A stretch of DNA of 8,969 nucleotides from the NCBI GenBank assembly GCA_902772625.1, contig CACYBP010000182.1, positions 1-8,969 on the forward strand. The letters run 5' to 3'. This DNA is from Oscillospiraceae bacterium (GTDB taxonomy: Bacteria; Bacillota; Clostridia; Oscillospirales; QAMX01). The notes beneath the pieces were generated by a model. It saw only the letters and a list, made by a program, of their open reading frames with translations. It searched no databases and had not been told where the DNA came from. The position numbers were made by a program, and so were the translations under genes. Positions 1-6,066 of this stretch are shown in pieces; the stretch's first letter is position 1; every line of letters starts with the position of its first letter.

Positions 1-50
1 GCGGAATGACCGCCCGGGGCGCGTATGCGCTTTCCGGAGTTCTTTTCTTC

Positions 51-1574
51 TCAGGCCGCGGGATCATATACCGTGCCCGCGAAATACAGGGCGCCGCACC
101 TTCCCGCGATGCCGAAGGCGAAGGGACGGTCGAGACGCAGGGTGATCTCCCTGAGTTCTGTCGCGCCTTCCCCGCCCACCGAAAGACCGGTGAGGGCGGC
201 GGCGACGATGCCCCTGGCGTCGGCCTTCACGCGCGAGGCGTGGCGCGCCGCGGTGAGAACGAGGCCTTCCCGGTCGGTCAGGGACGAAAAGTCGCTTTCA
301 GAGGAGGAGAAGATCTTGTTTACGCCGAGTCCTTTCAGGCTTTCGGCAAGATCGAGATCGGAGGCGGCAGTGAATTCCGGGAATTCCAGAGTGAGATGGG
401 CGTATTCGCCTTTTTCCCGGACGGCGGGATCGGTCATCAGCCCGACGATCTCCCCCGAGGCCCAGAGCTCTTCGGGATTGGTTCCCCCGTCGGGGAGGAA
501 AAACCAGACCAGATCGCCCTCGCACAGCTCGGCCGCCGCGGCGGTGAAGCCTTTTCCGGTATAGACCCAGGTGTCGTAGGTCTTGGTCAGAAACGCGGCC
601 GTGCTCTCCCCCTCCGGCGTGTGAAAGGCCGCCTCCCCGATGGGATCGAAATCGGCGCCCCATTCGTTCTGATAGAGAGCCGTCGCCGCCAGCGCCATCA
701 CGGTGTCCGGGGTGAAGGGACTCTTCCCGGCGTCCTCCCCGAGAATGCCCAGGGTGTTCTCCCGGACCCAGTCGGCATAGGCCTTTTCCATCTCGTCTCC
801 GGTCAGTTCGCCCGCATAGGCCGAGGCGAAATAGCTCTTTTCGATCTCCCGGAGGGTCGCGCCGTCATAGCTTCCGCCCTTCTGAAGCCAGAGAGAGGCG
901 GCGGGAAGCGAAAGCTTCATGCCGTCGTCCCGGGCGGTGGCCCGGCGGAGAGAGGACGCGCGCTCCCGCGCCTCGGCGATCTCTCCGCAGCCGAGAAGCG
1001 CGAGAAGCTCTTCCCGGCTTTCCCCGCCCGCGCATTCCGCGAGCATGCCCAGAGCGAGATAGAGATTCGTGGGCGCCACGGCCCGGTCCTCTCCCTTTCC
1101 GCCGGTCATGAGCTCCGAGGAGAGGAGCTTTTTGTAGAAGTCCCGCACCAGCGGCACCGTCGCCTCCTCCAGAGCTTCCTCAGCCTCCCGCTCGGCGCGC
1201 CAGGCCTCTCCCGCGGTGCCGTTGAAATCGGCCGCGCGGCCGGGATAGGCTTCGGACACGGTCTTTCCCGGGGACGCCAGCACGGCGAAATCCGGATTCT
1301 CCAGGGTCACCGAGGTCTCGGGCGGGAGGGGCGCGCTTTCACTTTCACTCTCATTCCCGTTCTCTCCGGTCCCCTCTTCCCCGCGCTTTCCCCATAAGCG
1401 CATCGCGGGCGAGAAGGCCGCCCCCACGATCAGCGCCAGCGCCGCCGCCAGGGAGATCCCCGCGATCCAGAGCTTTTTCGCGCTTCTTCTTTTCCCTTCG
1501 CGCCGTTCGAGCGCCTCCAGGAGGAATTTCTCGCCGGTCATGCCGACGGCGTCCGAAAGCTTGTCCTTTTTCAT
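51..1574 (-). CDS. Membrane-anchored serpin, putative partner or regulator of the upstream sigma factor
   Basis: 507 residues. Residues 1-34 are short, charged and basic near the membrane (RREGKRRSAKK). Residues 35-54 form one transmembrane helix, so the N-terminus should be cytoplasmic and the rest outside. Residues 64-90 are an acidic/serine linker. A serpin domain fills about 141-505: APTNLYLALGMLAECAGGES (167-186), NEW with the conserved tryptophan at 305, FFLPDGG (358-364), a degenerate reactive-loop hinge G455-T462 (GIVAAALT), RPF (483-485) and the terminal LYFAGTVYDP. The head motif LSDAVG...LLEAL resembles the N-termini of proteins encoded after this class of sigma factor in Clostridia, which are putative anti-sigma factors. 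The ATG overlaps the sigma stop and has AAGGAT 7 nt upstream, so translation is probably coupled. The reading frame stays open upstream to 1970, but that part overlaps the sigma gene and is not homologous. Serpin fold is confident; anti-sigma role is inference. Confidence 0.88.
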   Translation of the reverse strand: MKKDKLSDAVGMTGEKFLLEALERREGKRRSAKKLWIAGISLAAALALIVGAAFSPAMRLWGKRGEEGTGENGNESESESAPLPPETSVTLENPDFAVLASPGKTVSEAYPGRAADFNGTAGEAWRAEREAEEALEEATVPLVRDFYKKLLSSELMTGGKGEDRAVAPTNLYLALGMLAECAGGESREELLALLGCGEIAEARERASSLRRATARDDGMKLSLPAASLWLQKGGSYDGATLREIEKSYFASAYAGELTGDEMEKAYADWVRENTLGILGEDAGKSPFTPDTVMALAATALYQNEWGADFDPIGEAAFHTPEGESTAAFLTKTYDTWVYTGKGFTAAAAELCEGDLVWFFLPDGGTNPEELWASGEIVGLMTDPAVREKGEYAHLTLEFPEFTAASDLDLAESLKGLGVNKIFSSSESDFSSLTDREGLVLTAARHASRVKADARGIVAAALTGLSVGGEGATELREITLRLDRPFAFGIAGRCGALYFAGTVYDPAA

Positions 1575-2131
1575 ACTTCGTATCCTTCTTTCCTGAGATG
1601 CTCCCGGAGGCCCTCCCGGGTGCGGTGGAGCATGCTCTTGATGCGGGCCTCCCCGAAGCCCGTGTACGACGCGATCTCGCGGATCGAATCGGCGAAGAAA
1701 TAGCGGCAGAGGAACACCTCCCGCGCGGTTCTGGAACGGGTGGCCAGATACCGGTCCACCGAGGCCGCAAGGTCCTTTGCCTTCACCGCCTCCCAGGCGT
1801 CGTCGCCCCCGCCGACCGCCTCCTCCAGCTCGTCCAGAGCCAGATCGTAGACGCCGCCTCCGCGCTTTTCGCTTTTTCTCTTCCGCCAGAGGTCGATGGA
1901 GGCGGCGCGCACCAGCCGGCAGAGATAGCCGAGCAGATTCTCCGGCTTCTGGGGCGGGATCGAGTTCCACGCCTTCAGATAGGCGTCGGAAAGACTTTCC
2001 TCCCCGTCCTCCGGATTTCCCAGCACGTTTTCGGCCACGCTGAGAAGCGCCTTCCGGTATTTTCCGTCGGTTTCTGACAGGGCGCGCTCGTCCCGTGCGA
2101 AATACAAGCCGACGATCTCCCGGTCCTCCAT
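1571..2131 (-). CDS. ECF-type RNA polymerase sigma-70 family factor
   Basis: 186 residues. Region 2 covers about 22-86, with EDGEESLSDAYLKAWNSIP (41-59) as the region 2.2-like core-binding helix and LVRAASIDLWRKRKSEKRGGG following. A variable acidic linker contains LALDELEEAV (97-106). Region 4 covers about 123-180, with the helix-turn-helix in ADSIREIASYTGFGEARIKSMLHRTREGL. The opening EIVGLYFARDERALSETD and the KRGGG / LALDELEE signature match a family very common in gut Clostridia, where the next gene is usually a single-pass membrane protein thought to control the sigma factor. The ATG at 2131 is chosen because AGGGGG sits 9 nt upstream and homology begins there; the frame is open to 2248 but those 39 codons cross a terminator-like element. 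The stop overlaps the serpin start in ATGA (1571-1574). The regulon and signal are unknown. Confidence 0.92.
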   Translation of the reverse strand: MEDREIVGLYFARDERALSETDGKYRKALLSVAENVLGNPEDGEESLSDAYLKAWNSIPPQKPENLLGYLCRLVRAASIDLWRKRKSEKRGGGVYDLALDELEEAVGGGDDAWEAVKAKDLAASVDRYLATRSRTAREVFLCRYFFADSIREIASYTGFGEARIKSMLHRTREGLREHLRKEGYEV

Positions 2132-2195
2132 CGTTCTTTTCCCCCTCGCTTTTTCTTCCCCGGGCGTTTTCGGGATCGCTTTCCGCCCTTCACCC

Positions 2196-2226
2196 CTATT
2201 CCCGCAAAAAAAGAGCGAAAGGTTTC
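2196..2226 (-). promoter_or_regulatory. Candidate ECF-type promoter for the sigma-serpin operon
   Basis: Minus strand GAAACC (2226-2221), extended as GAAACCTTT, resembles the AAC-containing -35 element used by many ECF sigma factors. It is followed after 16 nt by CGGGAATAG (2204-2196), a poor match to the CGT-type -10. No sigma-A promoter is visible between the ABC-F terminator and the sigma start, so autoregulation from here is plausible. It would leave a leader of about 60 nt. The -10 match is weak and the element overlaps a hairpin, so this is tentative. Confidence 0.3.
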
Positions 2227-2230
2227 GCCC
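2206..2230 (-). terminator. Possible second intrinsic terminator or attenuator before the sigma gene
   Basis: On the minus strand, 2230-2224 (GGGCGAA) pairs with 2219-2213 (TTCGCTC) through one G-U pair, around an ACCT loop. Seven T residues follow (2212-2206). This is a compact terminator shape only about 20 nt beyond the main ABC-F terminator, so it may be a tandem back-up. The same bases also resemble an ECF -35 element (see the separate entry), and the two readings may be alternatives. Confidence 0.4.
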
Positions 2231-2279
2231 GGAAAAAAATTTTATCAAAAGCGCGCCCCGCTTTTCACGCGGGGCGCGC
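2231..2279 (-). terminator. Intrinsic terminator of the ABC-F gene
   Basis: A perfect 11-bp stem (2279-2269 with 2261-2251, GCGGGGCGCGC) encloses a 7-nt loop. Reading leftward it is followed by TTTTGATAAAATTTTTTT. It starts 27 nt after the ABC-F stop codon and separates that gene from the sigma-serpin operon. Confidence 0.9.
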
Positions 2280-2305
2280 CTGCTTCCATGCCGTATCCGG
2301 CCGTC

Positions 2306-4210
2306 TTACTCCTCCGCGGCCTCGGACGCCAGGGTCCATTCCTCGTACCGGGCGTCCAGCTCCTCCTGCTTTCGGGTGCGCTCCTCCAGAAGCGGCAGGA
2401 GCTTTTCGTGATCCGACGCGTTCTCGGCGATGGCCCCGTCGATCCCGGCGATCTCCTCCTCCAGGAGGGCGATGCTCCGCTCCAGGGCGTTGGCCTTTTT
2501 CTTCGCCGCCCGGCGCTCCCGCTCTTTTTCATAGAGATCGTCCTTTTTCCGGGGCTTTTCGGCCTTTTCCACGGGCGGAGGCGGCAGGGTCTTCGCCTCC
2601 CGCTCCTTCTTTTCCTGAGCGAGGGTGTACTCTTCGAAGGTGCCGGGGAAATCCGAAAGCTCGCCGTCGTGAAGCTCCAGGATCCGGGTCGCGAACCGGT
2701 TGATGAAATACCGGTCGTGGGACACGAATAGCAGCGTCCCCTCGTAGTTTTCGATGGCCTCCTCCATCCATTCGCAGGAGGCGATGTCCAGGTGGTTGGT
2801 AGGCTCGTCCAGGATCAGAAGGTTGACCTCCGCGTACATCAGGATGCACAGGCGGAGCCGGCTCCTTTCGCCGCCCGAGAGATCGCCCACCATCTTGAAG
2901 ACGTCCTCCCCGACGAAGTGATAGGTGCCGAGCCTGTTCCGGGCCGAGGCCGCGCTGACGCCCAGGGCGGCCATAGTCTCCTCCAGGACCGAATTGTATT
3001 CGTTCAGAAAGCTGACCTTCTGGGGAAGATAGGCGGCGTGGACGTTGCTGCCCCAGCGGATGCGGCCTTCGTCGGCCTCCTCCTCACCCAGAAGGATCCG
3101 GAGAAAGGTTGTCTTGCCCGAGCCGTTGTCGCCGATCAGGGCGATGCTTTCGTCTTTTTTGATATCGAAGCTCACGCCCGAGAAAAGGGTCTTCTCGCCG
3201 TAATGCTTCCGGAGATCGCGGATGTAGCACACGTCGTTTCCCGACCGGTCGCTTTCCCGGAAGGCGCCGCCGAGGGTCTTCTCCTTTGAGACGCGCTCCA
3301 CGGCGTTTTCCCGCATCTTTTCGATGCGCTTTTCCAGGGCCTTCGCCCGCTTCATCATCTTGCTGTTGCCCATGCCCCAGCCGTGCATCCGCTTGGCCGT
3401 GAATTCCAGGCGGGAGATCTCCTTCTGCTCCCTTTCGTACTGCTTCGCCTGAAGCGCGAGCCGTTCCTCCTTGCTTTCGGCGTAGAAGGAGTAGTTGCCG
3501 TCGTAGACCTCGTTATGGAGATTTTCGATCTCCACGGTCATATCGGTGACCCGGTCGAGGAAATACCGGTCGTGGGACACCACCATCACCGTGCCCTTGT
3601 AGCCGATGAGAAAATCCTCCAGCCAGCGGATCGACGAAAGATCCAGATGGTTGGTGGGCTCGTCCAGAAGCAGGATGTCGGTCCGCTCCAGGATCAGCCG
3701 CGCGAGGTTCACCCGGGTCTGCTCCCCGCCGGAAAGCACCGCGAAGCGCTTTTCCCGCATGTCTTTCCCGATGCCGAGGCCCTGGCACACGCGGTTGAGA
3801 TCGGTCTCGGTCTCGTACCCGCCGGCCAGCTCGTAGGCCACCGAAAGCTCCCCGTAGCGCCGGACGGCGTAGGGTTCCCCCCGGGCCATGGCTTCCTCGC
3901 AATCTTTCATCTCCCGGGCAAGGCGGTCCGCCTCGTAAAAGGCCGAGCGCAGCACGTCCTCCACCGTGTCGCCGGGGGAAAACTTCGGCGTCTGGTCCAG
4001 GATCCCCAGCTTTTTCGACGCCGGGATCACCACGGTCCCCTTGTCAAAGCCGTATTCGCCTGTGAGCACGCGGAAAAGCGTGGTCTTGCCCGATCCGTTT
4101 TTCCCCACGAGCCCCGCGTGTCTTCCTTCGTATATTTCAAAGCTGATGTCCAACAATATGGGGGTGTCGCCGAAATACTTGTCCATTCCGGCAACGGCGA
4201 TATCCACCAT
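2306..4210 (-). CDS. ABC-F family ATPase (translation factor type)
   Basis: 634 residues with two ABC ATPase domains and no membrane segment, so a soluble ribosome-associated ABC-F protein rather than a transporter. Domain 1: Walker A GKNGSGKTT (36-44), signature LSGGEQTR (159-166), Walker B LLLDEPTNHLD (180-190), switch histidine H213. The linker (about 226-310) is long, charged and helical, as in the P-site tRNA interaction motif. Domain 2: Walker A GDNGSGKTT (360-368), signature LSGGERSR (444-451), Walker B with E469, H498. A charged coiled coil (about 555-634) forms the C-terminal extension seen in Uup/YdiF-like members. Both catalytic glutamates are intact. ABC-F proteins bind the E site and relieve stalled or drug-bound ribosomes; whether this one is housekeeping or gives antibiotic protection cannot be told from sequence. 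The ATG has GGGGAGGA 8 nt upstream. It has its own promoter and terminator. Confidence 0.95.
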   Translation of the reverse strand: MVDIAVAGMDKYFGDTPILLDISFEIYEGRHAGLVGKNGSGKTTLFRVLTGEYGFDKGTVVIPASKKLGILDQTPKFSPGDTVEDVLRSAFYEADRLAREMKDCEEAMARGEPYAVRRYGELSVAYELAGGYETETDLNRVCQGLGIGKDMREKRFAVLSGGEQTRVNLARLILERTDILLLDEPTNHLDLSSIRWLEDFLIGYKGTVMVVSHDRYFLDRVTDMTVEIENLHNEVYDGNYSFYAESKEERLALQAKQYEREQKEISRLEFTAKRMHGWGMGNSKMMKRAKALEKRIEKMRENAVERVSKEKTLGGAFRESDRSGNDVCYIRDLRKHYGEKTLFSGVSFDIKKDESIALIGDNGSGKTTFLRILLGEEEADEGRIRWGSNVHAAYLPQKVSFLNEYNSVLEETMAALGVSAASARNRLGTYHFVGEDVFKMVGDLSGGERSRLRLCILMYAEVNLLILDEPTNHLDIASCEWMEEAIENYEGTLLFVSHDRYFINRFATRILELHDGELSDFPGTFEEYTLAQEKKEREAKTLPPPPVEKAEKPRKKDDLYEKERERRAAKKKANALERSIALLEEEIAGIDGAIAENASDHEKLLPLLEERTRKQEELDARYEEWTLASEAAEE

Positions 4211-4245
4211 GTCTTCGGTCCTCCCCGGGTTCGATTCGGTCCCTC

Positions 4246-4261
4246 CGGCTTTTCAAAGCCG
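4246..4261 (-). other. Hairpin in the ABC-F 5' leader
   Basis: CGGCTT (4261-4256 on the minus strand) pairs with AAGCCG (4251-4246) around a TGAA loop, about 35 nt before the ABC-F start inside the roughly 90-nt leader. No T-run follows, so it is not a terminator by itself. Leader regulation is known for several antibiotic-inducible ABC-F genes, but nothing here demonstrates it. Confidence 0.4.
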
Positions 4262-4306
4262 TGACCGGGACGCGCCCGGAGCTTTTTCCGGACACGTCGC
4301 TTTCTT

Positions 4307-4335
4307 ATTATACCCGAGAAACGGGCTTCTGTCAA
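4307..4335 (-). promoter_or_regulatory. Sigma-A promoter for the ABC-F gene
   Basis: On the minus strand TTGACA (4335-4330) and TATAAT (4312-4307) are separated by exactly 17 bp, a full consensus match. Transcription should start near 4300, giving a leader of about 90 nt before the ATG at 4210. It faces away from the murA promoter, with the two -35 boxes 66 bp apart. Confidence 0.92.
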
Positions 4336-4374
4336 TTTCCCGCCTGTTTTTGAGGAAAAAGCCCGGAAAGCAGA

Positions 4375-4394
4375 CCCGGAGGCCCGTCTCCGGG
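4375..4394. promoter_or_regulatory. Inverted repeat between the divergent promoters, possible operator
   Basis: CCCGGAG (4375-4381) and CTCCGGG (4388-4394) are perfect 7-bp inverted arms around GCCCGT. The repeat ends 7 bp before the murA -35 box. It lies upstream of both divergent start sites, so it should not be in either mRNA. That favours a DNA binding site over an RNA hairpin. No regulator gene in the window is an obvious partner, and GC-rich DNA can produce such repeats by chance. Confidence 0.4.
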
Positions 4395-4401
4395 ACAAGG
4401 A

Positions 4402-4430
4402 TTGACAGGGAACTAAGGTTATGGTATAAT
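4402..4430 (+). promoter_or_regulatory. Sigma-A promoter for murA
   Basis: TTGACA (4402-4407) and TATAAT (4425-4430) are spaced 17 bp apart, with TGG just before the -10 giving an extended -10. The start site should be near 4437. This is a full-consensus promoter, suggesting strong constitutive expression unless repressed. Confidence 0.93.
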
Positions 4431-4436
4431 ACCCTC

Positions 4437-4635
4437 AGCCCTATCCGTCCGTCCTTTCGCGAATCATCCGGTCCGGGAAAGAAGACGGGGGCCTGATCTG
4501 ATCCGGCAGCTTTTTCAAAAAACGGAGATCCGGCGTTTTTCCGACCCTTCGCGGCGCAAGCGCGCCCGCGAACGGTTTTCGTGCGCAAAAACGCTTTCCG
4601 GGATCTCCCGCCCGATACGAAAGAGGGACCTGATT
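4437..4635 (+). other. Long structured 5' leader of murA
   Basis: About 200 nt separate the predicted start site from the murA start codon, with no convincing gene inside. Visible structures: AAAAACG/CGTTTTT arms at 4518-4524 and 4534-4540; a strong stem TTCGCGGCGC with GCGCC-C-GCGAA (4548-4572, loop AAGC, one bulged C) followed shortly by TTTT (4576-4579); and CGGG-ATCT-CCCG (4599-4610) just before the ribosome binding site. The last could affect initiation. I recognise no known riboswitch class. Confidence 0.45.
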
Positions 4636-5928
4636 TTGTATAAATACGTCATCAACGGAGGGAACGTCCTCCGGGGCACCGTGGCCGTAAGCGGCTTCAA
4701 AAACGCGGCCGACGGCATCCTGCCCGCCGCCATCATGTGCGGAGAACCGATCCGCATCGAAAACATCCCCTGTATCCGGGACGTGCTTCTGTGGTTCGAC
4801 ATTTTCCGGGAAATGGGCGTTTCGGTCAAAACTCTGAACGATCACGCTTTTGAGATCAACGCCTCCTCGGTCTACACCGGCAATCCCCCCTTCGAGCACA
4901 TGCGCAACATGCGCGCCTCCTATTATCTGCTGGGCGCTCTGCTCTCCCGGTTCGGCAAGGCTCTGGTCTCGCTGCCCGGCGGGTGCGATTTCGGGGACAG
5001 GCCCATCGACCAGCACATCAAGGCCTTCGAGGCCATGGGCGCCACCATCGAGGTAAAGGGCGGCGTCATCACCGCCGAGACTCCGGACGGAAAGCTGCAC
5101 GGGGCGCACATCTATTTCGACGTCATCACCGTGGGTGGCACCATCAACGCCATGCTGGGCGCGACCCTGGCCGAGGGGACCACGATTCTGGAAAACTGCG
5201 CGCGCGAGCCGCACATCGTGGACGTGGCCAACTTCCTGAACTCCATGGGCGCCGACATCCGCGGCGCGGGCACCAATGTCATCAAGATCCGCGGGGTGAA
5301 ATCGCTTCACTCCTGCTCCTACGCCATCATCCCCGATCAGATCGAGGCCGGGACCTACATGGTCATCGCCGCCGCCACCGGCGGGGATCTGACCATCACC
5401 GGCGTCATTCCCAAGCATCTGGAGTCCATCACCGTCAAGCTGCGCGAGGCCGGCGTCACCGTGGAGGAATTCGACGATTCGATCCGCGTCACCCGCACCG
5501 GCAAGCTTCGCCGCACCAACGTGAAGACCCTGGAATACCCGGGCTTCCCCACCGATATGCAGCCGCAGTTCGCGGCGATGCTGTGTCTGGCGGACCGGCC
5601 GAGCACCGTCACCGAGAGCATTTTCGTCAGCCGGTTCAAATATACCAGCGAGCTCAAGCGCATGGGCGCCCGGATCCACGTGGACGGCAAGGTCGCCACC
5701 ATCGAGCCGGTGAAGGAGCTCACCGGGGCGGTGGTACGCGCCTGCGACCTGCGCGCCGGAGCCGCCATGATCGTGGCGGGTCTCGCCGCCAGGGGCACCA
5801 CCGAGATCGAGGACGTGGTCTACGTGGAGCGCGGCTACGAGGATATCGTGGGAAAACTGCGCGCCGTGGGCGCCGATATCTCCCGCGTCAGGGTCGATCC
5901 CCCCACCGGAGCCCTCTCCGCCATCTGA
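4636..5928 (+). CDS. murA: UDP-N-acetylglucosamine 1-carboxyvinyltransferase (MurA)
   Basis: 430 residues, slightly longer than the E. coli enzyme (419). It transfers enolpyruvate from PEP to UDP-GlcNAc in the cytoplasm, the first committed step of peptidoglycan synthesis. Active-site residues are in place: K22-N23 (GFKNAA), R93 (NMRAS), the loop LPGGCDFGDRP with catalytic C117, D307 in FPTDMQ and R399 in ERGYED. The EPSP-synthase-like two-domain layout is complete. Because the loop has Cys rather than Asp, the fosfomycin target residue is present. The start is TTG at 4636: AGAGGG lies 8 nt upstream, the N-terminus aligns with the family there, and no ATG or GTG fits. Firmicutes often carry two MurA paralogues; which one this is cannot be decided here. 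It is transcribed alone from a consensus promoter and ends at a strong terminator. Confidence 0.96.
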   Translation: MYKYVINGGNVLRGTVAVSGFKNAADGILPAAIMCGEPIRIENIPCIRDVLLWFDIFREMGVSVKTLNDHAFEINASSVYTGNPPFEHMRNMRASYYLLGALLSRFGKALVSLPGGCDFGDRPIDQHIKAFEAMGATIEVKGGVITAETPDGKLHGAHIYFDVITVGGTINAMLGATLAEGTTILENCAREPHIVDVANFLNSMGADIRGAGTNVIKIRGVKSLHSCSYAIIPDQIEAGTYMVIAAATGGDLTITGVIPKHLESITVKLREAGVTVEEFDDSIRVTRTGKLRRTNVKTLEYPGFPTDMQPQFAAMLCLADRPSTVTESIFVSRFKYTSELKRMGARIHVDGKVATIEPVKELTGAVVRACDLRAGAAMIVAGLAARGTTEIEDVVYVERGYEDIVGKLRAVGADISRVRVDPPTGALSAI

Positions 5929-5941
5929 ATCAGCCTGTACC

Positions 5942-5992
5942 CGGAAAGGATATTGCGGAAAACCGCGGTATCCTTTCCGATTTTCTGTTTTT
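5942..5992 (+). terminator. Intrinsic terminator after murA
   Basis: A 17-bp stem (5942-5958 with 5963-5979, including two adjacent T-G wobbles) closes on an AAAA loop and is followed by TTTTCTGTTTTT (5981-5992). It begins 13 nt after the murA stop, so the downstream lipoprotein is probably a separate unit or expressed by read-through. Confidence 0.92.
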
Positions 5993-6066
5993 CGATTTTC
6001 CCCTCCGCCGTGCCCTTCGTCCGGAGTGTTTCCCGGAACACGAGAAAAAAAGCAGGTGAATTGCTT

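Noticed and set aside
1..13. GCGG-N5-CCGC hairpin downstream of the serpin, possible operon terminator
   Set aside because: Only 4 bp are visible and any T-run would lie outside the window, so it cannot be supported from this sequence.
6..1397. 463-codon plus-strand open frame opposite the serpin gene
   Set aside because: Its translation is Gly/Arg-rich with no recognisable domain. It is the antisense shadow of a clear serpin and arises from GC-rich codon use.
4581..4643. Short GTG-started frame of 20 residues overlapping the murA start, possible leader peptide
   Set aside because: No ribosome binding site before the GTG, and no codon pattern or composition suggesting an attenuator peptide.
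6026..6041. GTGTT-N6-AACAC inverted repeat before the lipoprotein gene, possible operator
   Set aside because: Short arms, no recognisable promoter beside it, and comparable repeats are expected by chance.
4983..6059. 358-codon plus-strand open frame inside murA
   Set aside because: Translation is dominated by His/Arg/Gly runs typical of a +1 frame of a GC-rich gene; the murA frame carries all conserved residues.
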